Shown here: positions 25,968 through 36,043 of the stretch, in pieces
Layout: each line of letters starts with the position of its first letter
Numbering within the stretch: position 1 is the first letter of the stretch
From: Vallitalea pronyensis
Lineage (GTDB): Bacteria > Bacillota > Clostridia > Lachnospirales > Vallitaleaceae
Length of the DNA stretch: 64,000 nucleotides
Assembly: GCF_018141445.1 (NCBI RefSeq)
Contig: NZ_CP058649.1
Span: 515,001 to 579,000 of the forward strand
Direction: 5' to 3'
The notes under the pieces: generated by a model
What the model saw: the letters and a program-made list of their open reading frames with translations, nothing else
Databases searched by the model: none
What the model was told of the DNA's origin: nothing
Translations under genes and position numbers: made by a program

Positions 25968-26839
25968 TGGTACTTCGATCAAGAAAAAAGAAACGATTAA
26001 ATCGTTCCAAGGCAGGCACCATTTTTCTAACCTTTATCTTAATACTCTTTGGGTTATTTAGTATATGGCCCCTTGTTTTTACAGTATGTAATGCTTTTAA
26101 ACCCTTAAGTGAAATATTTATTTTTCCGCCTAAGTTATGGGTTCAGAACCCCACATGGGATAACTTTGCGGATTTAGGACAAATCATGAGAAGCTCGTGG
26201 GTGCCTTTTTCCAGATACATGTTTAACACCCTCATCATTACAGTGGGCGGCACTATTGGCCATGTTCTTTTAGCATCCATGGCAGCGTATCCACTGGCTA
26301 AACATAAAATGCCTGGGCATAAGCTACTGTTTAGTATGATTGTACTGTCTTTGATGTTTTCTAATCGGGTAACAGGCATACCCAATTATATCGTTATGTC
26401 TAAAATAGGTTTAGTTGATCAGTATGCTGCCCTTATATTGCCAGCTTTCGCATACCCTCTTGGGCTGTATTTAATGAAGCAATTTATGGAGCAGATACCC
26501 GACTCCCTTATTGAATCGGGGAAAATTGATGGCGCAAGTGAGTACCGTATTTATTGGCAGTTGATTATGCCCCTTGTTAAACCTGCTTGGTTGACACTGA
26601 TTATCTTAGTTTTTCAACAGTTGTGGGGCAGTACAGGGGATCAGTTTTTATATAGTGAGCAGTTAAAACCTTTGAGTTATATATTTGGTCAGATTGTCCT
26701 TGGGGGTAAAGGGGGCGTTGCACGTTCCGGCGTGGTAGCTGCGGCGGCCTTAATCATGATCATGATTCCCATGATTTTATTTGTGTTATCTCAGAGTCGA
26801 GTCATTGAAACCATGAGTACTTCAGGTATGAAAGAATAG
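25967..26839 (+). CDS. Sugar ABC importer permease (MalG/YtcP type)
   Basis: 290 residues, six membrane segments, EAA loop LIESGKIDGASEYRIYWQLIMP. GTG start shares one base with the preceding TAG stop. Partner of the preceding permease. The charged N-terminus RSRKKKRLNRSK is a normal positive-inside start. Confidence 0.9.
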   Translation: MVLRSRKKKRLNRSKAGTIFLTFILILFGLFSIWPLVFTVCNAFKPLSEIFIFPPKLWVQNPTWDNFADLGQIMRSSWVPFSRYMFNTLIITVGGTIGHVLLASMAAYPLAKHKMPGHKLLFSMIVLSLMFSNRVTGIPNYIVMSKIGLVDQYAALILPAFAYPLGLYLMKQFMEQIPDSLIESGKIDGASEYRIYWQLIMPLVKPAWLTLIILVFQQLWGSTGDQFLYSEQLKPLSYIFGQIVLGGKGGVARSGVVAAAALIMIMIPMILFVLSQSRVIETMSTSGMKE

Positions 26840-26856
26840 AGAAAGAGGTGAAAGCA

Positions 26857-28296
26857 GTGAGCAGGGCAAAAAAAGCAATGTTGGCGTTTAGCATGATGTT
26901 CTTGTTGTTCATAACAACCATGGAGGCCTATGCAACAACTTATGATACCTACATTTATTCTTTCTGGGGAAGGGCCATGCCGTCCACAGCGGCGTATACA
27001 CCCTCTCGCATACTAAGAGGTGCAGATATAGGTGTGGAGCCATTTGTAGAACTGAGTGATGTAGCCGTTTTAGATGGAAAGATTTATCTGGTGGATGCAG
27101 GTTCCAATCGGGTTATCATCTGTGACCATCAGTGGCAAATGGTGAAGGAGATTAAGACCTTTGGTAAGGATGGGGGCGATTCCTTTAATAAACCTCAGGG
27201 CATTTTTATATCACAAAAGGATAAAATCTATGTTGCGGATTCAGGCAATGAGCGTATCCTCATCTTTGACGAAAACTTTGATGTTATACATGAGATAAGG
27301 AAACCGCCGTCCTCTTTTTTAGAAGACTTACCCTTTGTGCCGACAAAATTGGCAGTGGATAAAGCAGACCGTATCTACGTCATTGCAAAAGGTATCTATG
27401 AGGGTATTATTGAACTTGATTCAGGAGGAGCATTCAACCGATTTACAGGGGTGAATAAAGTATCCGTTAATCCTGTGGATTATTTCTGGAAAGTAATCGG
27501 TACCCAGAAACAGAAGGAACAGATGGCCTTATACATACCCACAGAATTTAGAAATATCGATATTGACCCGACGGGTTTTCTCTATACCATTTCCTTACCT
27601 AATAAAGAAGAATTAAAAACAATAACTAAAGACCCCATTAAACGGATTAATCCTAAAGGGGAAGACGTGCTGAGGCGAGAAGGTTATGTAGGGGTTGTGG
27701 GTGATATCCATGTAGGTACGGAGAAAATGACATCTTTTGTTGACGTGGTTGTGGATGATTCTGGTCGTTATAGTGGATTAGATGCAACACGAGGCCGTAT
27801 CTTCACCTATGATGATGATGGGAATTTATTATACATATTTGGGGGCTTAGGCAATCAGATGGGTACATTCACACGGCCTGTAGCACTGGCTTATCATGGG
27901 CAGGATATCCTTGTTATGGATGGTACGTCCAATACCATAACCGTCTTTGAGCCTACAGCCTTTGGTTTACATGTCAATGCAGCCACACGTCACCAATATG
28001 TTGGCAATTATGAAGAAGCGGCTTCCTATTGGGAAAAAGTGAATGCCTTAGATACGAATTATGATTTAGCTTATGTGGGCATAGGGAAAGCCCTATACCG
28101 CAATAAGCAATATAAGGAAGCCTGTTACTATTTTAAACAGGGCAGTCAAAAAGAGTATTATGGGATGGCCTATCAGAAGTACCGAAAAGAAGTGCTTAGA
28201 AGATGGTTTGGACCTGTTATGACCCTGGTTATCCTTGGGATTTTGCTAGGGTTGTTATGGCGGCTATTTAAAAGGAGGGGAAGTAGACAATGCTAA
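26857..28296 (+). CDS. Exported NHL-repeat protein with TPR-like segment and C-terminal membrane anchor
   Basis: 479 residues. Signal peptide (MLAFSMMFLLFITTMEAYA). Residues about 60-370 contain NHL/beta-propeller units (VELSDVAVLDGKIYLVDAGSNRVIICD, FNKPQGIFISQKDKIYVADSGNERILIFD). Residues about 385-445 form two TPR-like helix pairs (YEEAASYWEKVNALDTNYDL, YKEACYYFKQGS). One C-terminal transmembrane helix followed by RRGSRQC inside. The GTG at 26857 is preferred, 5-6 bp after AGAGGTGA. Such proteins are found next to YIP1 and DUF5696 proteins in sugar-transport operons of Firmicutes; biochemical role unknown, perhaps a surface scaffold of the importer. Confidence 0.8.
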   Translation: MSRAKKAMLAFSMMFLLFITTMEAYATTYDTYIYSFWGRAMPSTAAYTPSRILRGADIGVEPFVELSDVAVLDGKIYLVDAGSNRVIICDHQWQMVKEIKTFGKDGGDSFNKPQGIFISQKDKIYVADSGNERILIFDENFDVIHEIRKPPSSFLEDLPFVPTKLAVDKADRIYVIAKGIYEGIIELDSGGAFNRFTGVNKVSVNPVDYFWKVIGTQKQKEQMALYIPTEFRNIDIDPTGFLYTISLPNKEELKTITKDPIKRINPKGEDVLRREGYVGVVGDIHVGTEKMTSFVDVVVDDSGRYSGLDATRGRIFTYDDDGNLLYIFGGLGNQMGTFTRPVALAYHGQDILVMDGTSNTITVFEPTAFGLHVNAATRHQYVGNYEEAASYWEKVNALDTNYDLAYVGIGKALYRNKQYKEACYYFKQGSQKEYYGMAYQKYRKEVLRRWFGPVMTLVILGILLGLLWRLFKRRGSRQC

Positions 28297-28910
28297 AAGA
28301 TTTTATTCAGTTTCCATGGTACATTGTGACCCATCCCATTGAAGGTTTTTATGACATGAAATTTGAAAAAAAGGGACGTTTAACAGTTGCTTTAACCTTC
28401 ATTGGCCTCATGGCACTGGTGAATATATTCGGGCTTCTCTACACAGGTTTTATGGTGAATCATTATAACCCCTTTTTTATGAACAGTATCATGCAGATTA
28501 TCTATACCATCATGCCATTGCTGTTATTTTGTATCGGTAATTGGTCCATTACAACGTTAGTGGATGGAAAAGGAAAATTTAAAGAAATCGTCATGGTTGT
28601 TGGTTATGCTGCATTTCCATATCTCATCGTGACCATCCTGAACATGGTCTACAGTAATTTTATTACCCCCAGTGAAGCCGCTTTTTATTACTTTTTTAGG
28701 ACATTTGCTTATGGCATCATGCTGTTTCTATTATTTACAGGGACCATGGTGATTCATGAATTTACTGTAAAGCGGGAAATGGTTACGGTAATACTGACTT
28801 TAATTGCCATGGCTGTGATTATATTTGTGGCACTTTTATTCTTTAGTGTCATTCAGCAGATCCAAGGTTTTATGTATTCCATCTATAAAGAACTTACATT
28901 AAGGATGTAG
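28290..28910 (+). CDS. YIP1-family membrane protein
   Basis: 206 residues, five hydrophobic segments, N-terminal FIQFPWYIVTHPIEGFYDMKFEKKG typical of bacterial YIP1-domain proteins. It overlaps the NHL gene by 7 bp; AAAGGAGGGG precedes the ATG. Role unknown; recurrently found in ABC sugar operons with NHL and DUF5696 proteins. Confidence 0.82.
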   Translation: MLKDFIQFPWYIVTHPIEGFYDMKFEKKGRLTVALTFIGLMALVNIFGLLYTGFMVNHYNPFFMNSIMQIIYTIMPLLLFCIGNWSITTLVDGKGKFKEIVMVVGYAAFPYLIVTILNMVYSNFITPSEAAFYYFFRTFAYGIMLFLLFTGTMVIHEFTVKREMVTVILTLIAMAVIIFVALLFFSVIQQIQGFMYSIYKELTLRM

Positions 28911-28929
28911 CGGCCATGTGAGGTGATGG

Positions 28930-31485
28930 ATGTTCAGTCAAGGAAGGAAAGAAGGTGTTTTACATATGAGATGGAAACAACGGGGTATGACGGCCCTATG
29001 TATCATCATGGTGGTCATGTTATCCATGCCAATGATGGCTTATGGTAGTGATAATACCCAACAAGAAGTCATGATAAAGGAGAAATCCCTTCAACCGATG
29101 ATGGAGGTGGGCAGTAATGCATCCGTACGTTTATATTTTAATCCCCTAACGACAGAAATCGTGGTGGAACATAAGGCAAGCGGTTACCGCTGGTATTCCA
29201 ATCCAGAGTATACGGGCAAGAAGCCTTCTGGTAAAGCAGCTGATTATATGAAGTCACAGGTGATTATCAACTATCTGACGGATAAAGGCCAGGTCATTCC
29301 CATTGATAATTATACCTATAGTGTGAAAGGCAAACAGTTTACCTATGAAGTTATTCCAGGTGGTGTTCAAGTACGTTATGCCATTGGTGACCATAATAAA
29401 ACCATTGACTCTTTCCCAAAGAAAATGTCAGGTGAACGGATGCGAGGACTTATCTTGGATAAAGTGGATGAAAAAGATCAGAAATACATCCATCGTTTAT
29501 ACCGTTATGACGAAGGGGAAGACAGATATTATGCCCGTAAAACCGGTGAGCAAGTGAATACCATGTCTCGGATAGAAATTAAGAAATTATCAGCCATCAT
29601 GTATGATAGAGCAGGTTATACCCTAGAAGAACTTGCGAAGGATAATATAGAACATGGTGAAGAAGCCATACCAAGCAGGCCCCAGTTTACCATAACGCTG
29701 GCCTATATATTAGACGATGAAGGTCTGGTGGTCCGTGTCCTTAACCAAGAGACCACTTTTGATGAGAAGTATCCCATAGAGTCCATTGGGTTACTGGATT
29801 ATTTTGGCGCAACGACCCTAGCCGATGAAGGGTATATGGTTATACCCGATGGCTCAGGTGCTTTAATTTATTTGAATAATGGTAAATCCACTGAACGCCG
29901 TTACAGTCAGAAGCTTTTTGGTGTGGATGAAGGGCTGGATGAACCAGAAAAAGCGCCTATAACAGAGAAGGCATCCCTTCCCATATTCGGCACATGTACA
30001 ACCGAAGGTGGCTTTCTAGGTGTGATTGAACAAGGCGCTTCCATGGCGACCATCCATGCAGATGTAAGTGGGCGTTTGGATTTATGCAATAGGATATCCA
30101 GCCAGTTTCATTATAAAAATACGGGTATTATGGCCTTAGTCGGCAAAGAAAGTAAGCAAGAATTATTTGTTTGGAGTAAGCAAACCTATGAGCAAGACAT
30201 CCAGTTACGCTATTTTTTCTTGGATAGCAGCCAGGCCAACTATAGTGAGATGGCTAAGGTCTATCAGGCGTATTTGGTGGAGGAACATCATTTGCAGCCT
30301 GTCCAGAAACAGACAAAACCGCCTTTTTTCCTCGATATCCTTGGTTCCTATACGAAAAAGTCATTCTTCTTAGGTATTCCCTATCAAGCGGTAAAATCCT
30401 TGACAACGTTTAAGGAAGCGAAAAGCCTATTAGAACAATTAACGGACCAAGGTGTTGAAGACATCGTTTTACGCTATAAGGGATGGTTTAATAAAGGCAT
30501 GCATCATACCATGCCTAAGAAGGTGAAGGTGGACCGTGTTTTAGGAGGTACAAAAGGTTTGAAAGACCTTCTGGCTTATGGGCAAGCACATGGCACCACT
30601 ATCTATCCCGATGTAGCTTTCAAAGTTGTTTATCATGATAATTGGTACTTTAGTCCAAGAAAAGATGGGGCGAGATTTTTAGACGGTCGCATTGCCATGG
30701 GGTATCCCTATAACCTAGCCAGTCAGTATCAAGACCCTACAGGGGAAGCTTTTTGGTATATTGCTCCTAGGATCATAGGCAACGTAGTCGATGGTTTTAC
30801 TAAAGCATTTTCCAAGTTAAAAATCCAGAACCTAGCGTTAAGGGATTTAGGCCGTGCGTTACATACGGATTTTAGAAATAAGGATGGATTGAGGGATGCA
30901 TCAGTAGCCGTGGATGAAGATGCTATGGAGGAATTAAGTCATAAGTTCAATCTCTTAATGGATTATCCCAATAGCTATGCCCTTCCATTTACCAAGTATG
31001 GGGTGAATATCCCTTTTAAGAGCAGCGGGTTTAATATTGTGGATGCGGATATTCCGTTTTATCAACTGGTGATTAACGGTTATATACCTTACGCAGCACC
31101 ATCAGCCAATATGAACAATCATATACCTATAGACACCTATTTTATGCGATGTTTGGAGTCCGGTTCTGGGTTGCATTTTACATGGACATATGACAATACC
31201 CATGCATTAAAGCAAACGGCTTTTAATAGGTATCATTCAACCTATTATAAACAGTCTTTTGATCAAGCTGTAGATTTATATAGCAGATATGAAGCCGTCA
31301 TGGATCAGATACAGGATACAGGGCTAAAAGAACATCGTTTGTTAGATAATGGCTTACGTATGACCGTGTATCAGGATGGTACAGCCATTGTGTTTAATTA
31401 TACCCATCAACCATTAACATATAATGGACACACCATTAAGTCAAAAGCATATAAAATCATAGGAAAGGAGGGGGCACATGATTAG
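28930..31485 (+). CDS. Large exported protein, DUF5696-like
   Basis: 851 residues with signal peptide (GMTALCIIMVVMLSMPMMAYG, cleavage near residue 42). The mature protein begins with a beta-rich part (VRLYFNPLTTEIVVEHKASGYRWYSNP) and continues as a large region with TIM-barrel-like features in the C-terminal half (VEDIVLRYKGWFNKGMHH, DVAFKVVYHD, LALRDLGRAL, LLMDYPNSYALPF). Resembles the DUF5696 family by content and operon context. A glycan-active or glycan-binding role is plausible but not shown. GAGGTGAT supports the start at 28930; an ATG at 28966 with GAAGGTG is an alternative. It overlaps the next permease by 8 bp. Confidence 0.72.
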   Translation: MFSQGRKEGVLHMRWKQRGMTALCIIMVVMLSMPMMAYGSDNTQQEVMIKEKSLQPMMEVGSNASVRLYFNPLTTEIVVEHKASGYRWYSNPEYTGKKPSGKAADYMKSQVIINYLTDKGQVIPIDNYTYSVKGKQFTYEVIPGGVQVRYAIGDHNKTIDSFPKKMSGERMRGLILDKVDEKDQKYIHRLYRYDEGEDRYYARKTGEQVNTMSRIEIKKLSAIMYDRAGYTLEELAKDNIEHGEEAIPSRPQFTITLAYILDDEGLVVRVLNQETTFDEKYPIESIGLLDYFGATTLADEGYMVIPDGSGALIYLNNGKSTERRYSQKLFGVDEGLDEPEKAPITEKASLPIFGTCTTEGGFLGVIEQGASMATIHADVSGRLDLCNRISSQFHYKNTGIMALVGKESKQELFVWSKQTYEQDIQLRYFFLDSSQANYSEMAKVYQAYLVEEHHLQPVQKQTKPPFFLDILGSYTKKSFFLGIPYQAVKSLTTFKEAKSLLEQLTDQGVEDIVLRYKGWFNKGMHHTMPKKVKVDRVLGGTKGLKDLLAYGQAHGTTIYPDVAFKVVYHDNWYFSPRKDGARFLDGRIAMGYPYNLASQYQDPTGEAFWYIAPRIIGNVVDGFTKAFSKLKIQNLALRDLGRALHTDFRNKDGLRDASVAVDEDAMEELSHKFNLLMDYPNSYALPFTKYGVNIPFKSSGFNIVDADIPFYQLVINGYIPYAAPSANMNNHIPIDTYFMRCLESGSGLHFTWTYDNTHALKQTAFNRYHSTYYKQSFDQAVDLYSRYEAVMDQIQDTGLKEHRLLDNGLRMTVYQDGTAIVFNYTHQPLTYNGHTIKSKAYKIIGKEGAHD

Positions 31486-32368
31486 TCGTATCAAGGCATT
31501 ACCATATCGGACTAAGAAACAGTTGTGGGGTGTGCTCTTTGTAGCCCCATGGCTTCTAGGCTTTATTTATTTCTTTGTGAAGCCCATGATCCAATCCTTT
31601 ATCTATAGTTTTTCAGTCATTAACCCCTCCACATCAGGTATGGATATCACATGGATTGGGTGGGGGAATTATGGGAAAGCGTTGTTTGAACATGTGGATT
31701 TTAACCGGCGGTTAGTGGAATCCATCATGGAAGTACTGGTGAACCTGCCTGTCATTCTTATTTTTAGTTTACTGGTGGCTGTGCTTCTTAATGGCAAGTT
31801 TCCAGGGAGGGGTATAGCCCGAGCCATTTTCTTCATCCCTGTCATCATCACCTCAGGTTCTGTTGCCACAACCTTGTCCGGTGGCGGCGAGTTTTTGAGA
31901 GGTGTTATGTCCGAATCAAGCTCAGGGTCCAGTATATTTCAGATGAGTGAATTCTTGATACGTTCAGGTATGCCCCATCTGTTTATTGACTTCTTAAAAA
32001 GTGTGGTGGATACCATACATGAAGTGGTTTCATACTCGGGTGTACAGATTTTAATTTTCTTATCAGGCTTACAAGCCATATCGCCAGAGTTGTATGAAGC
32101 ATCTAGAATAGAAGGTGCAACCAGCTATGAAATTTTCTGGAAGATTACGTTACCCATGGTGTCGCCCTTGATATTAACCAATACGGTTTTTACCATTGTT
32201 GAACTATTTGTAAGAAGCACCGTAACAGAAACCATCGAGAATACGGCTTTTTCTGGCAGTAATTTTGGGCTAGGTGCTTCCATGGCTTGGATTTATTTTG
32301 TCGCTATTGGCATTTTATTAGGTATCGTCATGTACATCTTATCCAAGGGGGTGTTCTATGATGAATAA
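31478..32368 (+). CDS. Sugar ABC importer permease, second pair (MalF type)
   Basis: 296 residues, six membrane segments, EAA loop LYEASRIEGATSYEIFWKITLP. AAAGGAGGGGG lies just before the ATG. The periplasmic loop between segments 3 and 4 (GEFLRGVMSESSSGSSIFQ) is longer than usual. It overlaps both neighbours, so strongly coupled translation. Ligand presumably delivered by one of the two binding proteins of the operon. Confidence 0.88.
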   Translation: MISRIKALPYRTKKQLWGVLFVAPWLLGFIYFFVKPMIQSFIYSFSVINPSTSGMDITWIGWGNYGKALFEHVDFNRRLVESIMEVLVNLPVILIFSLLVAVLLNGKFPGRGIARAIFFIPVIITSGSVATTLSGGGEFLRGVMSESSSGSSIFQMSEFLIRSGMPHLFIDFLKSVVDTIHEVVSYSGVQILIFLSGLQAISPELYEASRIEGATSYEIFWKITLPMVSPLILTNTVFTIVELFVRSTVTETIENTAFSGSNFGLGASMAWIYFVAIGILLGIVMYILSKGVFYDE

Positions 32369-33341
32369 GTTAAAGAGGTTCATGAGGAAGTTTGGTCAAC
32401 TTTCCTTCATCAAAAGGTGTTTGGTCAATATCATTCGAGGTGTCCTTCTCATAGGCTTATGTTTTATCATCATGTATCCTTTGATTCAGCTTTTATCCTT
32501 AGTGTTTATGGATTTAGGAGATGCCAATAACCCAAGGATTATATGGATTCCCAAGAACTTAACCTTAACCAATGTTAAACTGGCCATGGAGATATTGGAT
32601 TATCCTACATCCTTAGCCACCACATTTGTTTTTTCATTGGTGATGATGGTGTTACAGACCATTATTTGTGGGTTAGCAGGTTACGGTTTTGCCAGGTTGA
32701 CGTTTCGAGGGAGCCATCTCTTGTTTGCTGGTGTCATTGCAACCATATTGGTGCCGCCTCAAACCATTATTTTACCCATGTATTTGAATTTTAAGGACTT
32801 TGATATATTAGGGTTATTTCAATTATTTACAGGATCAAAAGTGAACCTGCTTAATTCACCTTGGTCCATGGTGGTTTTGGCCATGACGGGTATGGGTATT
32901 AAATCGGGCTTGTACATTTATATTTTCAGGCAGTTTTTTAAAGGCTTACCAAAAGCCCTTGAAGAAGCGGCATTAATTGATGGAGCAGGCGTGGTCAAAA
33001 CATTTTTTCACATCATGGTACCTTGCGCCAAATCCCCTGCCATAACGGTCATGTTATTCTCCTTTGTGTGGCAATGGAATGATACCTTCTTCTCTTCCCT
33101 CTTTTATGGTAAAGGCAATTTACTTTCTTTAAAGCTTGGGAAGCTTGGCACACACTTAAAAGGGGCAATATTGTCTGTTCTTAAGATTGTCGTGGGAGAT
33201 GATATGAAGGTAAGCCCTGTTTTAGAGTCCTTGGTAGCCAATGCAGCCATTCTGCTGGTTGTTTTGCCATTACTTATACTATATTTATTTGCTCAAAAAC
33301 AATTTGTAACCGGTATTGAAAAATCAGGCATTAAGGGTTGA
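32358..33341 (+). CDS. Sugar ABC importer permease, second pair (MalG type)
   Basis: 327 residues, six membrane segments, EAA loop LEEAALIDGAGVVKTFFHIMVP. Long N-terminal amphipathic stretch (MMNKLKRFMRKFGQLSFIKR). Overlaps the preceding permease by 11 bp. Last gene of the importer block; the GH130 gene starts 57 bp later with its own ribosome-binding site. No ATPase gene is present in the operon. Confidence 0.88.
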   Translation: MMNKLKRFMRKFGQLSFIKRCLVNIIRGVLLIGLCFIIMYPLIQLLSLVFMDLGDANNPRIIWIPKNLTLTNVKLAMEILDYPTSLATTFVFSLVMMVLQTIICGLAGYGFARLTFRGSHLLFAGVIATILVPPQTIILPMYLNFKDFDILGLFQLFTGSKVNLLNSPWSMVVLAMTGMGIKSGLYIYIFRQFFKGLPKALEEAALIDGAGVVKTFFHIMVPCAKSPAITVMLFSFVWQWNDTFFSSLFYGKGNLLSLKLGKLGTHLKGAILSVLKIVVGDDMKVSPVLESLVANAAILLVVLPLLILYLFAQKQFVTGIEKSGIKG

Positions 33342-33398
33342 CACATTCAAATAACAGTAACGATTGCAACCTGATTGATAATAGAGGAGGAAGAAACA

Positions 33399-34376
33399 AT
33401 GAAATATCAAATCAAAGGCAGTGCTTTAAGGAATATACCGTGGGAAGACCGTCCAGAAGGTGAAAAAGGTGTTATATGGCGTTCGCCTCATAATCCCATT
33501 ATACCAAGAGACTTACTGCCAACATCCAATAGTATATTTAACAGCGCTGTTGTACCCTATGAAGGTGCCTATGCAGGTGTGTTCAGATGTGATAATACCA
33601 ACAGGGAAATGCGCATACATAGTGGTAGAAGTAAGGATGGTATTCATTGGGACATTGATGAGAAACCCATTACGTTCCAATGTGATGACCCTGAAATAGG
33701 TCTTTTCCAGTATGCCTACGACCCAAGGGTATGTTTTATTGAAGACCGTTACTATGTCACATGGTGCAATGGCTATCATGGACCTACCATTGGTGTAGCG
33801 TATACCCATGATTTTAAGACCTTTCACCAGCTAGAAAATGCATTTTTACCTTATAATCGCAACGGTGTCATGTTCCCAAGAAAAATCAATGGTAAGTTTG
33901 CCATGTTGAGCCGACCCAGCGATACAGGACATACGCCTTTTGGTGATATCTTCTATAGTGAAAGCCCCGATATGGTTTATTGGGGAAAACACCGGCATGT
34001 GATGGGAAGGCGACATGCTTGGGAGAGTACTAAAATTGGAGCAGGCCCCGTACCCATCGAAACATCAGAAGGCTGGCTGCTGATTTATCATGGTGTCTTA
34101 ACGTCCTGTAATGGTTATGTGTATAGTTTTGGAGCCGCTTTACTTGATCTTGATGAGCCATGGAAGGTACTTGCTCGAGGGAAGGCATACCTGCTGTCCC
34201 CTCAGAAACAATACGAGCTCATGGGAGATGTACCCAATGTAACCTTCCCCTGTGCGGCTTTGGTTGATTCGGACACCAATCGTATCGCCATCTATTATGG
34301 TGCAGCAGATACATCCACTGCCATTGCTTATGGTTACGTGGACGATATCATTGACCATATAAGAAATAATTGCTAA
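33399..34376 (+). CDS. GH130 family glycoside phosphorylase/hydrolase (beta-mannoside active)
   Basis: 325 residues. Five-bladed propeller features of GH130: [85 protein letters not shown]. Family members split beta-1,4-mannooligosaccharides or mannosylglucose by phosphorolysis to mannose 1-phosphate, in the cytoplasm (no signal peptide). The start at 33399 has GAGGAGGAA 8 bp upstream. Its place behind the importer suggests that the imported glycan contains beta-mannose; the exact linkage cannot be read from sequence. Confidence 0.85.
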   Translation: MKYQIKGSALRNIPWEDRPEGEKGVIWRSPHNPIIPRDLLPTSNSIFNSAVVPYEGAYAGVFRCDNTNREMRIHSGRSKDGIHWDIDEKPITFQCDDPEIGLFQYAYDPRVCFIEDRYYVTWCNGYHGPTIGVAYTHDFKTFHQLENAFLPYNRNGVMFPRKINGKFAMLSRPSDTGHTPFGDIFYSESPDMVYWGKHRHVMGRRHAWESTKIGAGPVPIETSEGWLLIYHGVLTSCNGYVYSFGAALLDLDEPWKVLARGKAYLLSPQKQYELMGDVPNVTFPCAALVDSDTNRIAIYYGAADTSTAIAYGYVDDIIDHIRNNC

Positions 34377-34602
34377 AGGGTTGGAGAATCGTGCTGTTGT
34401 ATGAGGTAGAGCTTATTATTTATCCCAGTATGTGATAAAATAACGTTATTATAAAGAAAATCATCATTCTAACATAAAGTTTATTCATGATGGTTATAGA
34501 AATAAGCAATGGATAACAGGATAGAGTTACGTATCACTGTCTATTATTCTTATCCTAAGTTATACAAGATAGGGGTTAACTGTAAAAAATTGGAGGGAAA
34601 AT

Positions 34603-35499
34603 ATGAAAATCGGTTTAAGTAGTTATAGTTTAGTTTCTTTAATTAATAGTGGGGAGATGACCATTCTAGAAGCCATTGATTGGATTGGGGCTCATGGGGG
34701 TGAGCATGTTGAAATCGTACCTTTTGGTTTTGACCTTGTGAACAACCCATCCCTTATTGACGATATACGTGAAAAAGCGAAAGAAGTAGGTATTGATATT
34801 TCTAATTATGCTATTTTAGCGAATTTAGTACCTGAAACAGAAGAAGCCTATGAAAAAGAGATTGCTCGGGTTATGGGTGAAGTGGACATTGCAAACCGTT
34901 TGGGGGTTAAGTTGATGCGCCATGATGTCTCATCCTTTAGACGGCCCCTTGATACATGTACGGTATCTTATTTTGAAAAAGATTTCCCTAGGATGGTTGA
35001 AGCTTGCAGGCGAATTGCTGATTATGCCGCACAATATGGTATAACAACCACAGTGGAAAACCATGGTTTTTATGTGAATGGTAGTGACCGGGTGATACGA
35101 TTAATTGAAGCCGTTGATCGACCTAATTTTGGTATGACCCTTGATGTAGGCAATTTCCTCTGTGTGGATGAACCCTCAGAAGTGGGGGTTAAGAAAGCAG
35201 TAAATTATGCCAAGATGGTTCATTTAAAAGATTTTTATACAAGAAAGGTATCTAGGATGCCAGGTATGGGAGGCCTATTCCGATGTGATTCCGGTCATTG
35301 GTTCAAGACCTACTGCGGTAATCTTTTAAGAGGTGCCATTATTGGCCAAGGGGATTTGGACCTATGGGAATCATTAGCCACAATCAAAGAATCCGGATAT
35401 GACGGGTATATATCTGTTGAGTTCGAAGGATTAGAAGATTGTATCATGGGTTCCGAAGTAGGTATGCGCACAGGTAAACTTATTTGGAAAGAGGTATAA
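34603..35499 (+). CDS. Sugar phosphate isomerase/epimerase (xylose-isomerase-like TIM barrel)
   Basis: 298 residues. Metal ligands of this family are visible: Glu in TTVENHGF, Asp in MTLDVGNF, His in VHLKDF, Glu in ISVEFEG. The family interconverts keto- and aldo-sugars or polyol derivatives (IolE, IolI, tagatose epimerase relatives). GGAGGGAAA before the ATG. It follows the GH130 gene after a 226-bp gap without terminator, so it may have its own promoter but probably belongs to the same pathway. A terminator follows. Confidence 0.85.
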   Translation: MKIGLSSYSLVSLINSGEMTILEAIDWIGAHGGEHVEIVPFGFDLVNNPSLIDDIREKAKEVGIDISNYAILANLVPETEEAYEKEIARVMGEVDIANRLGVKLMRHDVSSFRRPLDTCTVSYFEKDFPRMVEACRRIADYAAQYGITTTVENHGFYVNGSDRVIRLIEAVDRPNFGMTLDVGNFLCVDEPSEVGVKKAVNYAKMVHLKDFYTRKVSRMPGMGGLFRCDSGHWFKTYCGNLLRGAIIGQGDLDLWESLATIKESGYDGYISVEFEGLEDCIMGSEVGMRTGKLIWKEV

Positions 35500-35527
35500 G
35501 GCGTAAAAAGTAAAATTTTCTCTTGCT

Positions 35528-35576
35528 AAAAACCTTTTTATGATATCATATGACGATATTGTAGAAGGGTTTTTTG
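35528..35576 (+). terminator. Intrinsic terminator
   Basis: AAAAACCTTTTTA (35528-35540) pairs with TAGAAGGGTTTTT (35562-35574, G-U pairs), T-run to 35575. Confidence 0.82.
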
Positions 35577-35758
35577 TTAATTATGGAATGTAATCATTAA
35601 AATCATATACTCATTTTAAATAACCATTTAAATTTGGTTTTAGGGAATATTTAGCGAAAAAGGGAATAAATGTTAAAGACTGTCAATTTTTGAAGAAATA
35701 AAAAATTAAAAAATTATATTTTTATTGAAAATATATTTCAAAAATGTTGCAAAAGGGT

Positions 35759-35866
35759 TATAATAAGATAGTGTTAATTATTTTGTTCTGAATTTGCCAA
35801 CCTAATCCCATTTTTTTATAGGCCCACGTAAGTTAATAGAAACTTACAGTGGGCTATTTTTATTCT
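35759..35866 (+). ncRNA. Candidate small transcript ending in a terminator
   Basis: A -10 box TATAAT (35759-35764) with weak TTTCAA 17 bp upstream is followed after about 55 bp by a strong hairpin (ATAGGCCCAC...AAGTT with AACTT...GTGGGCTAT, 35818-35859) and TTTTTATT. There is no coding frame between. The whole would be a transcript of about 95 nt. Not a family I recognise. Confidence 0.4.
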
Positions 35867-35870
35867 TATC

Positions 35871-35981
35871 GGAAAGTCCTCTAAGTTTAGCATATGAAAT
35901 AGAAGCGTTTTCATATGCGTCAAGGAAACTTTCCTAACGCAACAACTTGCTTCGCAAGACGCCACGTAGTCGCTTTGTTCT
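35871..35981. repeat. Dispersed hairpin repeat, copy A
   Basis: GGAAAGTCC (35871-35879) is the inverse of the end of GGAAACTTTCC (35924-35934), and GCATATGAAA (35890-35899) pairs perfectly with TTTCATATGC (35908-35917). The following 61 bp (35921-35981, including GCCACGTAGTCGC) recur at 38862-38922 with about 86 % identity, and the structured front part recurs at 45800-45861. Confidence 0.75.
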
Positions 35982-36043
35982 CCATACTTTCTAGCCATCA
36001 TGAATGAACTTCTTTTCAAAGCTTCAATTGTCTATGAAGCTAA

